DNA of 64,000 nucleotides from Mycolicibacterium frederiksbergense (GCF_029893345.1 NZ_JARXVE010000002.1:124001-188000); one strand, 5' to 3'. Numbered from the stretch's first letter, positions 50,208 through 58,740 are shown. The notes: generated by a model not told the origin, from the letters alone. Program-made: numbers and translations.

Positions 50208-51398
50208 ATGGGACAACTGTCGCATAGGGTCGACATTCCGTTTCCGCTGTTCGATGCGGACAACCACCTGTACGAGCCGCCGGAGGCGATGACCAAGTAC
50301 CTCCCCAAGGAGTACAAGGACATCGTCCAGTACGTCGAGGTCAACGGCCGCACCAAGATCGCGATCGACGGCCACATCAGCAACTACATCCCGAATCCGA
50401 CGTTCTCCGTGGTCGCCAAGCCGGGTGCGTGGGAGGAGTACTTCAAGTTCGGCAACCCAGACGGCAAGAGCAAGCGCGAACTCTTCGGTGAGCCGATGAA
50501 GTCCATCCCGGCGTTCTTCGAGCCCGAGCCGCGCCTTGCGCTGATGGACGACCTCGGCGTCGACCGCAGCCTGATGTTCCCGACGCTGGCCAGCCTCATC
50601 GAGGAGCGGCTGCGCGACAACCCCGTCGCCATCCACGTCATCATCCACTCGCTCAATCAGTGGCTGGACGAGGTCTGGGGCTTCAACTACAAGAACCGGA
50701 TCTTCACCACCCCGGTGATCACCCTGCCCATCGTCGAGAAGGCGATCGAGGAACTGGAGTGGGCCGTCAAGCGCGGTGCCCGCGCCATCCTGGTCCGCCC
50801 CGCCCCGGTGCCCGGCTTCCGCGGCCCGCGCTCCTTCGCTCTGCCCGAATTCGATCCGTTCTGGGAGCGCTGCGTCGAGTACGACGTGTTCGTCGGCATG
50901 CACTCCTCGGACAGCGGATACTCGCGCTACACCTCCGAATGGGACGGCACGGTGCAGGAGATGCTGCCGTTCCAGACCAACGCGATGAACATCCTCAATG
51001 AGTGGCGCCCGATCCAGGATGCGGTGGCCTCCTGGGTGATTCACGGTGCGCTCTTCCGCCACCCGAAGCTCAAGGTCGGCATCGTCGAGGCCGGCTCCAA
51101 GTGGATGTTCCCGCTGCTGGACTCCATGGCTGAGGTGTACAAGAAGGCCCCCGAGGCCTTCCTGGGCAACCCGATCGAGGAGATCAAGAACCGCATCTAC
51201 GTCAGCCCGTTCTACGAGGAGGGCATCGACGACCTGATCAACCTGATCGGCGTGGACCAGGTGCTGTACGGCTCCGACTGGCCGCACCCGGAGGGCCTGG
51301 CCGAACCGACCCACTACGTCACCGCACTTGAGCACTTGTCCGTCGAGGACCAGGCCAAGATCATGGGCGGCAACCTGGGCCGTTTGGTCACGGTCTAA
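50208..51398 (+). CDS. amidohydrolase family 2 protein
   Basis: A 396-residue amidohydrolase: the N-terminal metal motif DADNHLYEPPEAM, a central GMHSSDSGY and the catalytic YGSDWPHPEGLAEP with its Asp intact. AAAGGAG precedes the ATG. It belongs to the same subgroup as the proteins at 6201 and 7361 and is followed by a FadD3-like synthetase. It probably acts on a ring-derived acid or its CoA ester. Confidence 0.9.
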   Translation: MGQLSHRVDIPFPLFDADNHLYEPPEAMTKYLPKEYKDIVQYVEVNGRTKIAIDGHISNYIPNPTFSVVAKPGAWEEYFKFGNPDGKSKRELFGEPMKSIPAFFEPEPRLALMDDLGVDRSLMFPTLASLIEERLRDNPVAIHVIIHSLNQWLDEVWGFNYKNRIFTTPVITLPIVEKAIEELEWAVKRGARAILVRPAPVPGFRGPRSFALPEFDPFWERCVEYDVFVGMHSSDSGYSRYTSEWDGTVQEMLPFQTNAMNILNEWRPIQDAVASWVIHGALFRHPKLKVGIVEAGSKWMFPLLDSMAEVYKKAPEAFLGNPIEEIKNRIYVSPFYEEGIDDLINLIGVDQVLYGSDWPHPEGLAEPTHYVTALEHLSVEDQAKIMGGNLGRLVTV

Positions 51399-51437
51399 GG
51401 AGCCGGACGCATCGATCAGTGGCAGACCATCCCCGAG

Positions 51438-52922
51438 ATGGTCTTGAGTGCAGCGGACCGTTTCGGCGATGCCGAGGCTGTCGTCGACTATGGCGACAAT
51501 TCGGCTGGGGCCGACGGTCCGCTGCGCCTGTCTTTTGCCGAACTGGTCGAACGCATCCGGCAAGCCGCCGGTGCGTTCGTCGAGTTCGGCGTCGCCAAGG
51601 GGGACCGGGTGGCCGTCTGGGCCCCCAACTCGGCCGACTGGATCATCGCGGCGTTCGGCATCGTGGCGGCCGGTGGCGTCCTGGTTCCGGTCAACACCCG
51701 GTTCAAAGCCGATGAGGCGGCCGATGTGGTGGAGCGCAGCGGTGCCAAGGCCGTCATGGTCCAAAAGGGTTTCCTGAGACAGGATTTCACCTTCTCCCAG
51801 ACCGGGCTCGACGTGCCGGTGATCGATCTGAAATCGGACTTCTTGAGCAGCGGCTCCCCGTTCACCCGGGACCCCGCGGACTGGCTGGAGCCGACCGACA
51901 TCGCCGACGTCATCTTCACCTCGGGCACCACCGGCCGGCCCAAGGGCGCGATGATGAACCACCGCCAGACGCTGCGGGCCTACCAGGAGTGGGCGACGCT
52001 GGCCGACCTGCGCGAAGGCGACCGGTACCTGATGATCAACCCGTACTTCCACACTTTCGGGTTGAAGGCCGGGTTGGTTGCGTCGTTCCTGCGCGGCGCC
52101 ACGATGCTGCCGGTCGCGGTGTTCGACGTCGACCATGTTGTGGAACTGATTGAGCGCGAACGCATCACGATGCTGCCGGGACCGCCCACGCTCTACCATT
52201 CGCTGCTCGCCGTCACCGACCGTGATCGCCTCGCGACGCTGCGGGCAGCCGTGACCGGCGCGGCCGACATCCCGGTGGAACTGGTGCGGCGGATCTGCGA
52301 GGAACTGCCCTTCCAGACGTTGATGACCGGCTACGGACTCACCGAGGCGGGCAATGTCACGTTGTCGCGTCCCGGCGACACCGCCGAGGATGTGGCCACC
52401 ACCGCCGGCCTACCGTGCGAGGGCGTAGAGGTACACATCGCCGACGACGGTGAGGTGCTGGCGCGCGGCTACAACGTCATGCAGGGCTATCTGGACGACG
52501 CGGCGGCGACCTCGGAGGCGATTGACGGCGAGGGCTGGCTGCACACCGGAGACCTTGGCGAGATCACCGCGTCCGGGCGGCTGCGGATCGTCGGCCGCAA
52601 AAAAGACATGTTCATCGTCGGCGGTTTCAATGCCTACCCGGCCGAGATCGAGGGATTCCTGCTGGAGCATCCGGCGATCGCCCAGGTTGCCGTCATCGGC
52701 GTGGCCGACGACCGGATGGGGCAGGTCGGCAAGGCGTTCGTGGTGCTCAACGATGTTCCGGGTGCCCATGCCGTGGCGGCCGAGGAGCTGATCGCCTGGA
52801 GCCGCGAGCGGATGGCCGGCTACAAGGTGCCCCGGTACGTGGAGTTCCTCGACGAACTACCACTCAATGCCACCGGCAAGGTGATGAAGGACCAGCTTGA
52901 GGCTCGGTTATCGGCTGACTGA
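51438..52922 (+). CDS. acyl-CoA synthetase, FadD3-like
   Basis: A 494-residue ANL ligase from ATG 51438: VIFTSGTTGRPKGAMMNH, GYGLTEAGNVTLS, the hinge HTGDLGEITASGRLRIVGR and the Lys motif NATGKVMKDQ. The N-terminus is probably incomplete, because family members carry a preceding WQTIPEM-type helix and a strong AAGGAG lies at 51398-51403. The only codons at proper distance are ATC 51411 (IDQWQTIPEM), so a non-standard start is possible. FadD3 activates the steroid C/D-ring acid HIP; a similar cyclic acid is plausible but unproven. Confidence 0.88.
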   Translation: MVLSAADRFGDAEAVVDYGDNSAGADGPLRLSFAELVERIRQAAGAFVEFGVAKGDRVAVWAPNSADWIIAAFGIVAAGGVLVPVNTRFKADEAADVVERSGAKAVMVQKGFLRQDFTFSQTGLDVPVIDLKSDFLSSGSPFTRDPADWLEPTDIADVIFTSGTTGRPKGAMMNHRQTLRAYQEWATLADLREGDRYLMINPYFHTFGLKAGLVASFLRGATMLPVAVFDVDHVVELIERERITMLPGPPTLYHSLLAVTDRDRLATLRAAVTGAADIPVELVRRICEELPFQTLMTGYGLTEAGNVTLSRPGDTAEDVATTAGLPCEGVEVHIADDGEVLARGYNVMQGYLDDAAATSEAIDGEGWLHTGDLGEITASGRLRIVGRKKDMFIVGGFNAYPAEIEGFLLEHPAIAQVAVIGVADDRMGQVGKAFVVLNDVPGAHAVAAEELIAWSRERMAGYKVPRYVEFLDELPLNATGKVMKDQLEARLSAD

Positions 52923-53013
52923 CGCTGAGCGGACGCGCAACTTGTAAACATCATTTCCGCTGATAAGAGGCTGTTTCTAGGCCCAATATCCATGATGTAC
53001 TGTCGTATCACTA

Positions 53014-53037
53014 CCGAAAACTGATAACGTGATTCTC
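53014..53037 (+). promoter_or_regulatory. promoter/operator module of the Mce-associated genes
   Basis: Shares 23 of 24 bases with the module at 2767. It contains TAACGT (-10) and GATAACGTGATTCTC, which fits GAGAAY-N3-RTTCTC at all but one position. The 150-bp gap before 53072 shows nothing else clear. Confidence 0.55.
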
Positions 53038-53071
53038 GTTAAGCAGGTTGCTGAACGGACAGGAGGTGGAC

Positions 53072-53905
53072 ATGCCGTCCCGCGAGCCTTCGTCGTCGGT
53101 GCCCGATCCTAGCGAAGACAGCACCAGCGAGGGTGCGGCGTCGCCGATCGATGCGCTGGCGCTGGCCGAAGCGGCCGAAGCCGAGGCCGCCGAAGCCGAG
53201 GCGGTTGCCGCCGCCGCTCGGGCCAAGGCGCGCGCGATCCGGTTGCGTAATGAAGCCGCCGTTGAACAACACGCCGCCGAGCAACGCGCTGCGGCCGACA
53301 CAGAGTCGGTCAGCGAGGACGGCGAGGACGGCGAGGACGGCGAGGACGGCGAGGAGGCAGAGCCGCTGGAGGCGGTGACCGAGTCCGCGTCAGGTCGTCG
53401 ACTGCCGCGGGTCCTGGCACGGCTGTCCTGGAAGGTGCTGGCCACCTGCCTGGTGCTCATTGTCATCGCGGGACTGCTGGCGACCAGCGGTTGGATGATC
53501 TGGCAGCACCGCCAGGCCGCGCATCGTCAGCAGTTGATCGCCGAGTACACCGCCGCGGCCCGCCAGAGTGTGGTGACGCTGATGTCGTTGGACTTCAACC
53601 ACGCCGAGGATGATGTGAAGCGCATCCTGGACAACTCGACGGGTGAATTCCGGTCCGACTTCGAAAGCCAGGCGAAGGACTTCGTCAAGCTGGCGCAGAA
53701 TGCCAAGGTCGTCACCGAGGCCAGTGCGAAAGCCGCCGCCGTGGACAGCATGACCGATAATTCCGCCGTCGTGCTCGTGGCGGTGAGCACTCACGTCAGC
53801 AACACCACTGGCGCCAACAATCAGCCCCGGCCGTGGCGAGTGGCGGTCGACCTGGTCCGTGAAGGCGACCAGATCAAGCTGTCGAAAGTCGAGTTCGTCC
53901 CATGA
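53072..53905 (+). CDS. Mce-associated membrane protein
   Basis: A 277-residue protein of the Mce-associated (Mam/VirB8-like fold) family. A long acidic, Ala/Glu-rich cytoplasmic N-terminus (residues 1-115) includes EDGEDGEDGEDGEE encoded by a 9-bp tandem repeat. One transmembrane helix (KVLATCLVLIVIAGLLATSG) precedes the extracytoplasmic domain (LDFNHAEDDVKRILDNSTGEF). Such proteins stabilise Mce complexes. AGGAGGTGGAC precedes the ATG. It lies far from the mce operon (12 kb) but under the same type of promoter as the catabolic genes. Confidence 0.9.
   Translation: MPSREPSSSVPDPSEDSTSEGAASPIDALALAEAAEAEAAEAEAVAAAARAKARAIRLRNEAAVEQHAAEQRAAADTESVSEDGEDGEDGEDGEEAEPLEAVTESASGRRLPRVLARLSWKVLATCLVLIVIAGLLATSGWMIWQHRQAAHRQQLIAEYTAAARQSVVTLMSLDFNHAEDDVKRILDNSTGEFRSDFESQAKDFVKLAQNAKVVTEASAKAAAVDSMTDNSAVVLVAVSTHVSNTTGANNQPRPWRVAVDLVREGDQIKLSKVEFVP
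53315..53350 (+). repeat. four 9-bp tandem repeats GAGGACGGC
   Basis: In-frame coding repeat giving EDG units in the acidic tail of the Mce-associated protein. The copy number may vary between strains. Confidence 0.8.
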
Positions 53906-54558
53906 CCCTGGACCAAGAAGCCAACGAAACCGAAAACGCCGACAGCCCACAGGCCGTCGAGGTCGAGGACGCCAAGGCCGTCGAGGTCGAGGCCGACGCG
54001 GAGTCCGACACGGCGGACGACGGCGGCAGCCAGACGGCTCAATCCGCGCCCGCATCGCGCCCGCGGAACCTGCTGGCCAGACTGTGGTTCCCGCTCACTC
54101 TGGCGCTGGCCCTGATTGCGTCGGCCGCCCTGACCTGCTGGTTCTACTTCGCCCAGTACCGCGTCGATCAGCAGACCGGCGAGGCCGCCTCCCAGACGGT
54201 GGTCGATGCCGCTACGGATGGCACGGTTGCGCTGCTGACCTATGCACCGGACACTCTCGACAAGGACTTCACCGCGGCGAAGTCGCACCTGACCGGTGAT
54301 TTCCTGTCGTACTACAAACAGTTCACCGAGGACATCGTCGCCCCCGCGGCGAAAGAGAAATCGGTGAAAACCACTGCGACGGTGGTGCGTGCGGCCGTTT
54401 CCGAGATTCACCCCGAGTCCGCCGTAGTGCTGGTTTTCGTCAACCAGGCGACCACCAGTGCGCAGAATCCGAACGGGAGTTTCACGGCGAGCAGCGTCAA
54501 AGTCGGGATGAACAAGATCGACGGAAAGTGGTTGATTTCGTCGTTCGACCCGATCTGA
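53902..54558 (+). CDS. Mce-associated membrane protein
   Basis: A 218-residue paralogue of the preceding gene, overlapping it by four bases. It has an acidic N-terminus (VEVEDAKAVEVEADAES), one transmembrane helix (WFPLTLALALIASAALTCWF) and the same extracytoplasmic fold (LTGDFLSYYKQFTEDIVAPAAKE), ending DGKWLISSFDPI, which is typical of the family. It probably forms a complex with its neighbour and the Mce machine. Confidence 0.9.
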   Translation: MTLDQEANETENADSPQAVEVEDAKAVEVEADAESDTADDGGSQTAQSAPASRPRNLLARLWFPLTLALALIASAALTCWFYFAQYRVDQQTGEAASQTVVDAATDGTVALLTYAPDTLDKDFTAAKSHLTGDFLSYYKQFTEDIVAPAAKEKSVKTTATVVRAAVSEIHPESAVVLVFVNQATTSAQNPNGSFTASSVKVGMNKIDGKWLISSFDPI

Positions 54559-54579
54559 CGGGAAATCCGGCCGGACCCG

Positions 54580-54696
54580 TCAGTCCTGGGCGTGCCGCTC
54601 GTACTCCCAGCGTTCCAGCCGGGCCTGCAGTTCGTGCACACCCAACGAGGTGAACACGGCACAGCCCAGAACGAGGCTGAGCAATAGCGCACTCAT
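54580..54696 (-). CDS. 38-residue single-pass membrane peptide
   Basis: A 38-residue protein: a hydrophobic segment (MSALLLSLVLGCAVFTSLGV) followed by a charged helix (ELQARLERWEYERHAQD). Its ATG overlaps the stop of the SARP-like regulator (ATGA), which argues for real translation. It may bind or localise the regulator at the membrane; no family recognised. Confidence 0.6.
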   Translation of the reverse strand: MSALLLSLVLGCAVFTSLGVHELQARLERWEYERHAQD

Positions 54697-55205
54697 GACC
54701 GGCACCCCGCGTAGTGCGTTACCTGCCTGGGCGCGGTGCCGTCCAGTGCCTCGAGGACGGACCGCCGGATGGCCTGATAGCGGTCGCGCTCGGTGACGCA
54801 CCAGGAATCGGTCCAGCCTTCCAGCAGGTCACCGCTGTGCACCAGTCGGTGCAGTGCCGGATGCGCGAGTGAGCGCACCGGGCGCTGCTCGTCGATCAAC
54901 GTCAGCGCCTGGTGCCAGTCAACCGCCACCTCCGGCGCCAGGCTGACGTACTGGTGTTCCACCACCAGCATCGTGTCAGCGCCCAGCGGGCGCAGCCGCC
55001 ACAGGGCCGAGCGCAGCGAAGCCACCGCCTTCTTCGGTGGGCTGCCCGGCCACAGCACGTCGCAGATCCAACTGCGGTGCAGCTCACGGCGCTTCACTGC
55101 AGCCAGCGCCACCAACCGGCGACATGACGGCGGCAATACCAACGGTTCCATGTCTCGATAAACGGCGAACTCGCCCAGTAGGTTCATCGTGAATTGCTTC
55201 GGCAC
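54693..55205 (-). CDS. SARP/OmpR-type winged-helix regulator (short)
   Basis: A 170-residue protein: the N-terminal winged helix resembles the DNA-binding domain of SARP/AfsR regulators (LLGEFAVYRDMEPLVLPPSCRRLVALAAVKR, with SLRSALWRLR). The C-terminal part is a shortened BTAD-like helical region ending before the usual second half. The start GTG 55205 lacks a strong ribosome-binding site; ATG 55187 is an alternative. It diverges from LtrA and is coupled to a 38-residue membrane peptide. The target is unknown. Confidence 0.78.
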   Translation of the reverse strand: MPKQFTMNLLGEFAVYRDMEPLVLPPSCRRLVALAAVKRRELHRSWICDVLWPGSPPKKAVASLRSALWRLRPLGADTMLVVEHQYVSLAPEVAVDWHQALTLIDEQRPVRSLAHPALHRLVHSGDLLEGWTDSWCVTERDRYQAIRRSVLEALDGTAPRQVTHYAGCRS

Positions 55206-55282
55206 ATATCCATGGTTGAGCGCGACCAGGGTCGTTGGCGTCAGTAGTGCACTACTCCTTTTCTAGGAAGGGACGGATCAGG

Positions 55283-56551
55283 TTGAACGACGGCACATCG
55301 CATCCAGTGCAGACCCACCGGCTGCGCCGGATGTCCGGACGCGACCCGCATGAGCAGCAGCGGGTGGCGTCCCCGCTGGAACTGCTGTTCGACCTGACCT
55401 TCGTGATCGCCTTCGGGGTGGCCGCCGCGCAGCTGGCGCACCTGATGGCGCAAGGCAAGGTGTGGCCCGGGCTGGTGGGCTTCGGATTCGCGGTGTTCGC
55501 GATTTGGTGGGCCTGGATGAACTTCAGCTGGTTCGCCTCGGCTTACGACACCGACGACTGGGTGTACCGGCTGATGACGATGCTGCAGATGGTCGGCGTC
55601 ATCGTGCTCGCGCTGAGCCTGCCGGCGATGTTCGCCTCCGTCGTGCGCGGCGGGCACATCGACAACACGGTGATGGTGGCCGGCTACGTGGTGATGCGAA
55701 TTGCCATGGTGGGGCAGTGGCTACGGGCCGCGGCGCAGGATCGGCAACACCGGTCGGCGTGCCTGACCTATGCGTGCGTGATCGTCGTCGCCCAGATCGG
55801 CTGGATCATCCAGATTTTCGTGTCCACCTCCGCCGCTGTCTTTTTCGGCACTGCCCTGGTGTTGGTGGTGGTGGAGATGAGCGGTCCGCTGCTCGCCGAG
55901 CGGCGGATGGGCGGGACGCCATGGCACGCCCACCACATCGCCGAGCGATACGGGTTGCTCGCGATCATCGCCTTGGGCGAGGGCGTGGTCGGCACGGTGG
56001 CGTCGCTGACCGCCGCGGTGGGGGAGCACGGCTGGTCGACCGACGCCATCCTGCTGGTGGTGGCCGGAACCGGTCTGACCTTCGGCATGTGGTGGGTGTA
56101 CTTCCTGGTTCCGGCCGGTGAGTTGTTGCATGCCCGGCGCCAGCTCTCCTTCTGGTACGGATACCTGCACCTGACGGTGTACGGCGCAATCGTGGCCACC
56201 GGCGCCGGACTGCATGTGGCGGCCTACTACGTCGAAGGAGATTCGGTACTGGGTTCGCCCGGCACCGTGCTGGCAGTGGCGATTCCGGTTGGCCTCTACC
56301 TGATCTCGATGTTCGTCATCTACTGGCTGCTGGTGGCGCATTTCGATCTCATTCACGCGCTGCTGCTGGCGCTGGGTGTGGCTGCGTTGGTGGCCGCGGT
56401 CGGGCTGGCCGCCGGTGGGACGTCGATGGCGTTGTGCCTGATGGTGGTCACCGCGGCGCCGGTGGTGGTGGTCGTCGGCTTCGAGGCGGTCGGGCACCGG
56501 CACGCCGCCGAGATCATCGGGCGGCGCTTGGGCGTTCACCGCGGAGGGTGA
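55283..56551 (+). CDS. low temperature requirement A (LtrA) family membrane protein
   Basis: A 422-residue membrane protein with about eleven hydrophobic segments. The LtrA family start PLELLFDLTFVIAFGVAAAQLAH and the internal ERYGLLAIIALGEGVVG are clear. TTG 55283 with AAGGGACGG before it is the likely start; ATG 55331 is an alternative. The function is unknown (named from Listeria growth at low temperature). Its 3' end overlaps the convergent MFS gene by 16 bp. Confidence 0.88.
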   Translation: MNDGTSHPVQTHRLRRMSGRDPHEQQRVASPLELLFDLTFVIAFGVAAAQLAHLMAQGKVWPGLVGFGFAVFAIWWAWMNFSWFASAYDTDDWVYRLMTMLQMVGVIVLALSLPAMFASVVRGGHIDNTVMVAGYVVMRIAMVGQWLRAAAQDRQHRSACLTYACVIVVAQIGWIIQIFVSTSAAVFFGTALVLVVVEMSGPLLAERRMGGTPWHAHHIAERYGLLAIIALGEGVVGTVASLTAAVGEHGWSTDAILLVVAGTGLTFGMWWVYFLVPAGELLHARRQLSFWYGYLHLTVYGAIVATGAGLHVAAYYVEGDSVLGSPGTVLAVAIPVGLYLISMFVIYWLLVAHFDLIHALLLALGVAALVAAVGLAAGGTSMALCLMVVTAAPVVVVVGFEAVGHRHAAEIIGRRLGVHRGG

Positions 56552-57846
56552 GTCTCGAAGCCTTCCAACAGCATTCGTTCCTGCTCGGCCGCCAAGAGTT
56601 GTCGTGTCTTCCTCCGGGTCACCAGGATCCCGATAGTGGCCAGAATCCATACCGCGTACTGCGCCGCCCAGGCCAGACGGAACGACGCGAACGAGTAGCT
56701 GTCCGTGCCGGACAGGATCAGCCCCATCGCCTGCATGACCAGCAGCGCCGCCAGGAATCCGCCCATGTTCACCATGCCCTGGGCGGTGCCCAGGGTGGCA
56801 CTCGGATTGAACGTGCGGGCAAAGTCGAATCCGACCATCGACCCGGGACCGCCCACCGAGATGACCACGATGAGCAGCACCAGCAGCCACAGTGGCGCCG
56901 GACCGGGTAAGGCCAGCACCACCGTCCAGATCAGGGCATTGCTGCCGATAATCCATAGCACCAGGCGCGATCTGCGGTGCGGATGGCGACCGGAGATGAT
57001 TCCGATCATGATTCCGGCCGTGATCGCGGCCACCACCGACACGGTCAGCAGAGAGCCCGCCGCCGTCGCCGAAAGTCCCTGTGCGACAGTGAGGTAGGGC
57101 ACCCCCCACATCAGGGCGAACACCGTCACGGAGAACTGGGTGCCCATGTGGGTGAAGAAGCCGAGCCTGGTGCCCGGTCGCAGCCATACGGTCTTGACCT
57201 GGCGCAGGGTGGTGTGCACCGAGATGGGCTCGGCCGGATCCGCCGTACCGTGTGGGGTGTTGCGGATCAGCGCCAACGCCAACACCATCACCACCAGCCC
57301 GAACGCCGCCACCGATAGGTATGCGGGCGTCCAGCCGGTCCTGGTGAGTACCGCGAGGAACGGGACCGCCGAGAGCACCTGTCCGAGTTGACCGCAGATT
57401 CCGGTGAGTTGGGCCACCATCGGGACGCGGGCCGGTGCGAACCAGTGCGGTACCAGTCGCAGTACCGAGATGAAGGTCAGTGCGTCGCCCAGGCCCACGA
57501 TCGCGCGGGCGCCGATCGCGGCCGGCAGGGACTCGCTCAGGGCGAGTATCAGCTGGCCCACGGTCATCAGCCCGGCACCGCAGACGATGAGCAGCCGAGA
57601 GCCGAACCGGTCCAACAGCAGCCCGGCGGGGACCTGGGCGCCGGCGTAGACGATGACCTGCAGGACGACGAACGTGGACAGTACGCCCGGGCTCGCGGCA
57701 AATCTGTCGGCGGCCTGCAGGCCCGAGACGCCGAGGGTGGTGCGGTCGAGAACGGCGATGATGTACGCAAGGAGTCCGGTGGCCCAAACGATCCAAGGAC
57801 GCACGCGGGAACCTTCCGTCGGGAGTTTTTGAGAGGCCGACGTCAT
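56536..57846 (-). CDS. MFS transporter
   Basis: A 436-residue major facilitator with twelve predicted helices in two halves. LLLDRFGSRLLIVCGAG carries the conserved cytoplasmic loop motif of MFS proteins, and VLDRTTLGVSGLQAADRFA is typical of the metabolite:H+ symporter/nitrate-like group. The substrate cannot be read from sequence. It diverges from a MerR regulator across 276 bp containing a 21-bp palindrome. Confidence 0.88.
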   Translation of the reverse strand: MTSASQKLPTEGSRVRPWIVWATGLLAYIIAVLDRTTLGVSGLQAADRFAASPGVLSTFVVLQVIVYAGAQVPAGLLLDRFGSRLLIVCGAGLMTVGQLILALSESLPAAIGARAIVGLGDALTFISVLRLVPHWFAPARVPMVAQLTGICGQLGQVLSAVPFLAVLTRTGWTPAYLSVAAFGLVVMVLALALIRNTPHGTADPAEPISVHTTLRQVKTVWLRPGTRLGFFTHMGTQFSVTVFALMWGVPYLTVAQGLSATAAGSLLTVSVVAAITAGIMIGIISGRHPHRRSRLVLWIIGSNALIWTVVLALPGPAPLWLLVLLIVVISVGGPGSMVGFDFARTFNPSATLGTAQGMVNMGGFLAALLVMQAMGLILSGTDSYSFASFRLAWAAQYAVWILATIGILVTRRKTRQLLAAEQERMLLEGFETHPPR

Positions 57847-57963
57847 GGTCTCGCACCGGGCGCTGCGAAGCGACTCGGATTCACCTGTGGTGGGTGTGAT
57901 TTTCGCCCGGTGATCCGGTTGCCCTCCGGTCTGGGGAGTTGGCTGAAACTGTCACCTCATGTC

Positions 57964-57984
57964 TGACTGATGATCGCTCAGTCA
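57964..57984. promoter_or_regulatory. operator-like TGACTGA-N7-TCAGTCA
   Basis: Perfect 7-bp arms spaced by 7 bp in the 57847-58122 divergent region between MFS and MerR genes. A likely site for a dimeric repressor or activator. Nothing else obvious is in this gap apart from the MerR ribosome-binding site. Confidence 0.55.
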
Positions 57985-58122
57985 ACATATGTGCAGTTAG
58001 AAACGTTATTGGTGGAGCCATCGGGCGATGGCGTAGAGTTGCGCAAAATTCGCTCGCAATGATCGGTCGGGGGTAAGGTGTCGATATGATTCGCTGTTCG
58101 ATCCGGTACGGAGGGTGTCGGC

Positions 58123-58740
58123 TTGACTGACTACCGTCTGGAGGACTTGGCGCGTCTATCCGGTGTCAGCACCCGCAATATCCGGGCGTACCGCGAGCGC
58201 GGGCTGCTGGATCCGCCGCGACGTGTCGGGCGGTCGGCGTACTACGGAGAGCAGCACCTGGCCCAATTGACAGCGATCAGCCAGCTACTGGCCAAGGGGT
58301 TCAACTCGGCGCACATTGCGGAGTTCTTCGCCGGCTTGCGGTCCGGCCAGGGCCTGGCCGACACCCTTGGCGTCCAACGCTCGGGCTGGCGTGGGCCGGA
58401 GCCCGCACTCGGCGTCGATCCGGCCGGTGAAGAGGTGCGCACCCTCATCGAATTCGGGCTGGCGCACATCGTTGACGGTGCGGTGGAGCTGACCGACCCG
58501 CAGTTGGGCGCCATCGTCTCCAAGGCTGACGATCAGCGGCTCTGTCTTCGGGTGATGGCCCACATCGCCAGGTCGGAGGGCGACGCGATCGACCGCCTGG
58601 CCGAAGCGACGGTTGCGGCGCTCGCCGAATGGTCGAGGGCACTGTCCGCCGCGCCGCTGGGTGAGATCGCGCAGGCTGTGGTCGCCGATGTCATGGACCG
58701 GGCCATGCGGACTCGATTGGCTGCCACCGCCGCCGAGTAG
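58123..58740 (+). CDS. MerR family regulator
   Basis: A 205-residue MerR-type protein from TTG 58123 behind GGAGGG. The N-terminal winged helix is YRLEDLARLSGVSTRNIRAYRERGLLDPPRR, then a coiled segment and a helical effector domain ending DRAMRTRLAATAAE. The effector domain has no Cys metal-site pattern, so a small organic effector is more likely. It is divergent from the MFS transporter, which it probably regulates. Confidence 0.88.
   Translation: MTDYRLEDLARLSGVSTRNIRAYRERGLLDPPRRVGRSAYYGEQHLAQLTAISQLLAKGFNSAHIAEFFAGLRSGQGLADTLGVQRSGWRGPEPALGVDPAGEEVRTLIEFGLAHIVDGAVELTDPQLGAIVSKADDQRLCLRVMAHIARSEGDAIDRLAEATVAALAEWSRALSAAPLGEIAQAVVADVMDRAMRTRLAATAAE

Noticed and set aside
50079..52199. 706-codon minus-strand frame opposite the amidohydrolase and synthetase
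   Set aside because: Shadow of two well-supported plus-strand genes; no recognisable domain.
55721..57856. 711-codon minus-strand frame overlapping the MFS gene and LtrA
   Set aside because: Out of frame with the MFS transporter; composition typical of a shadow frame.
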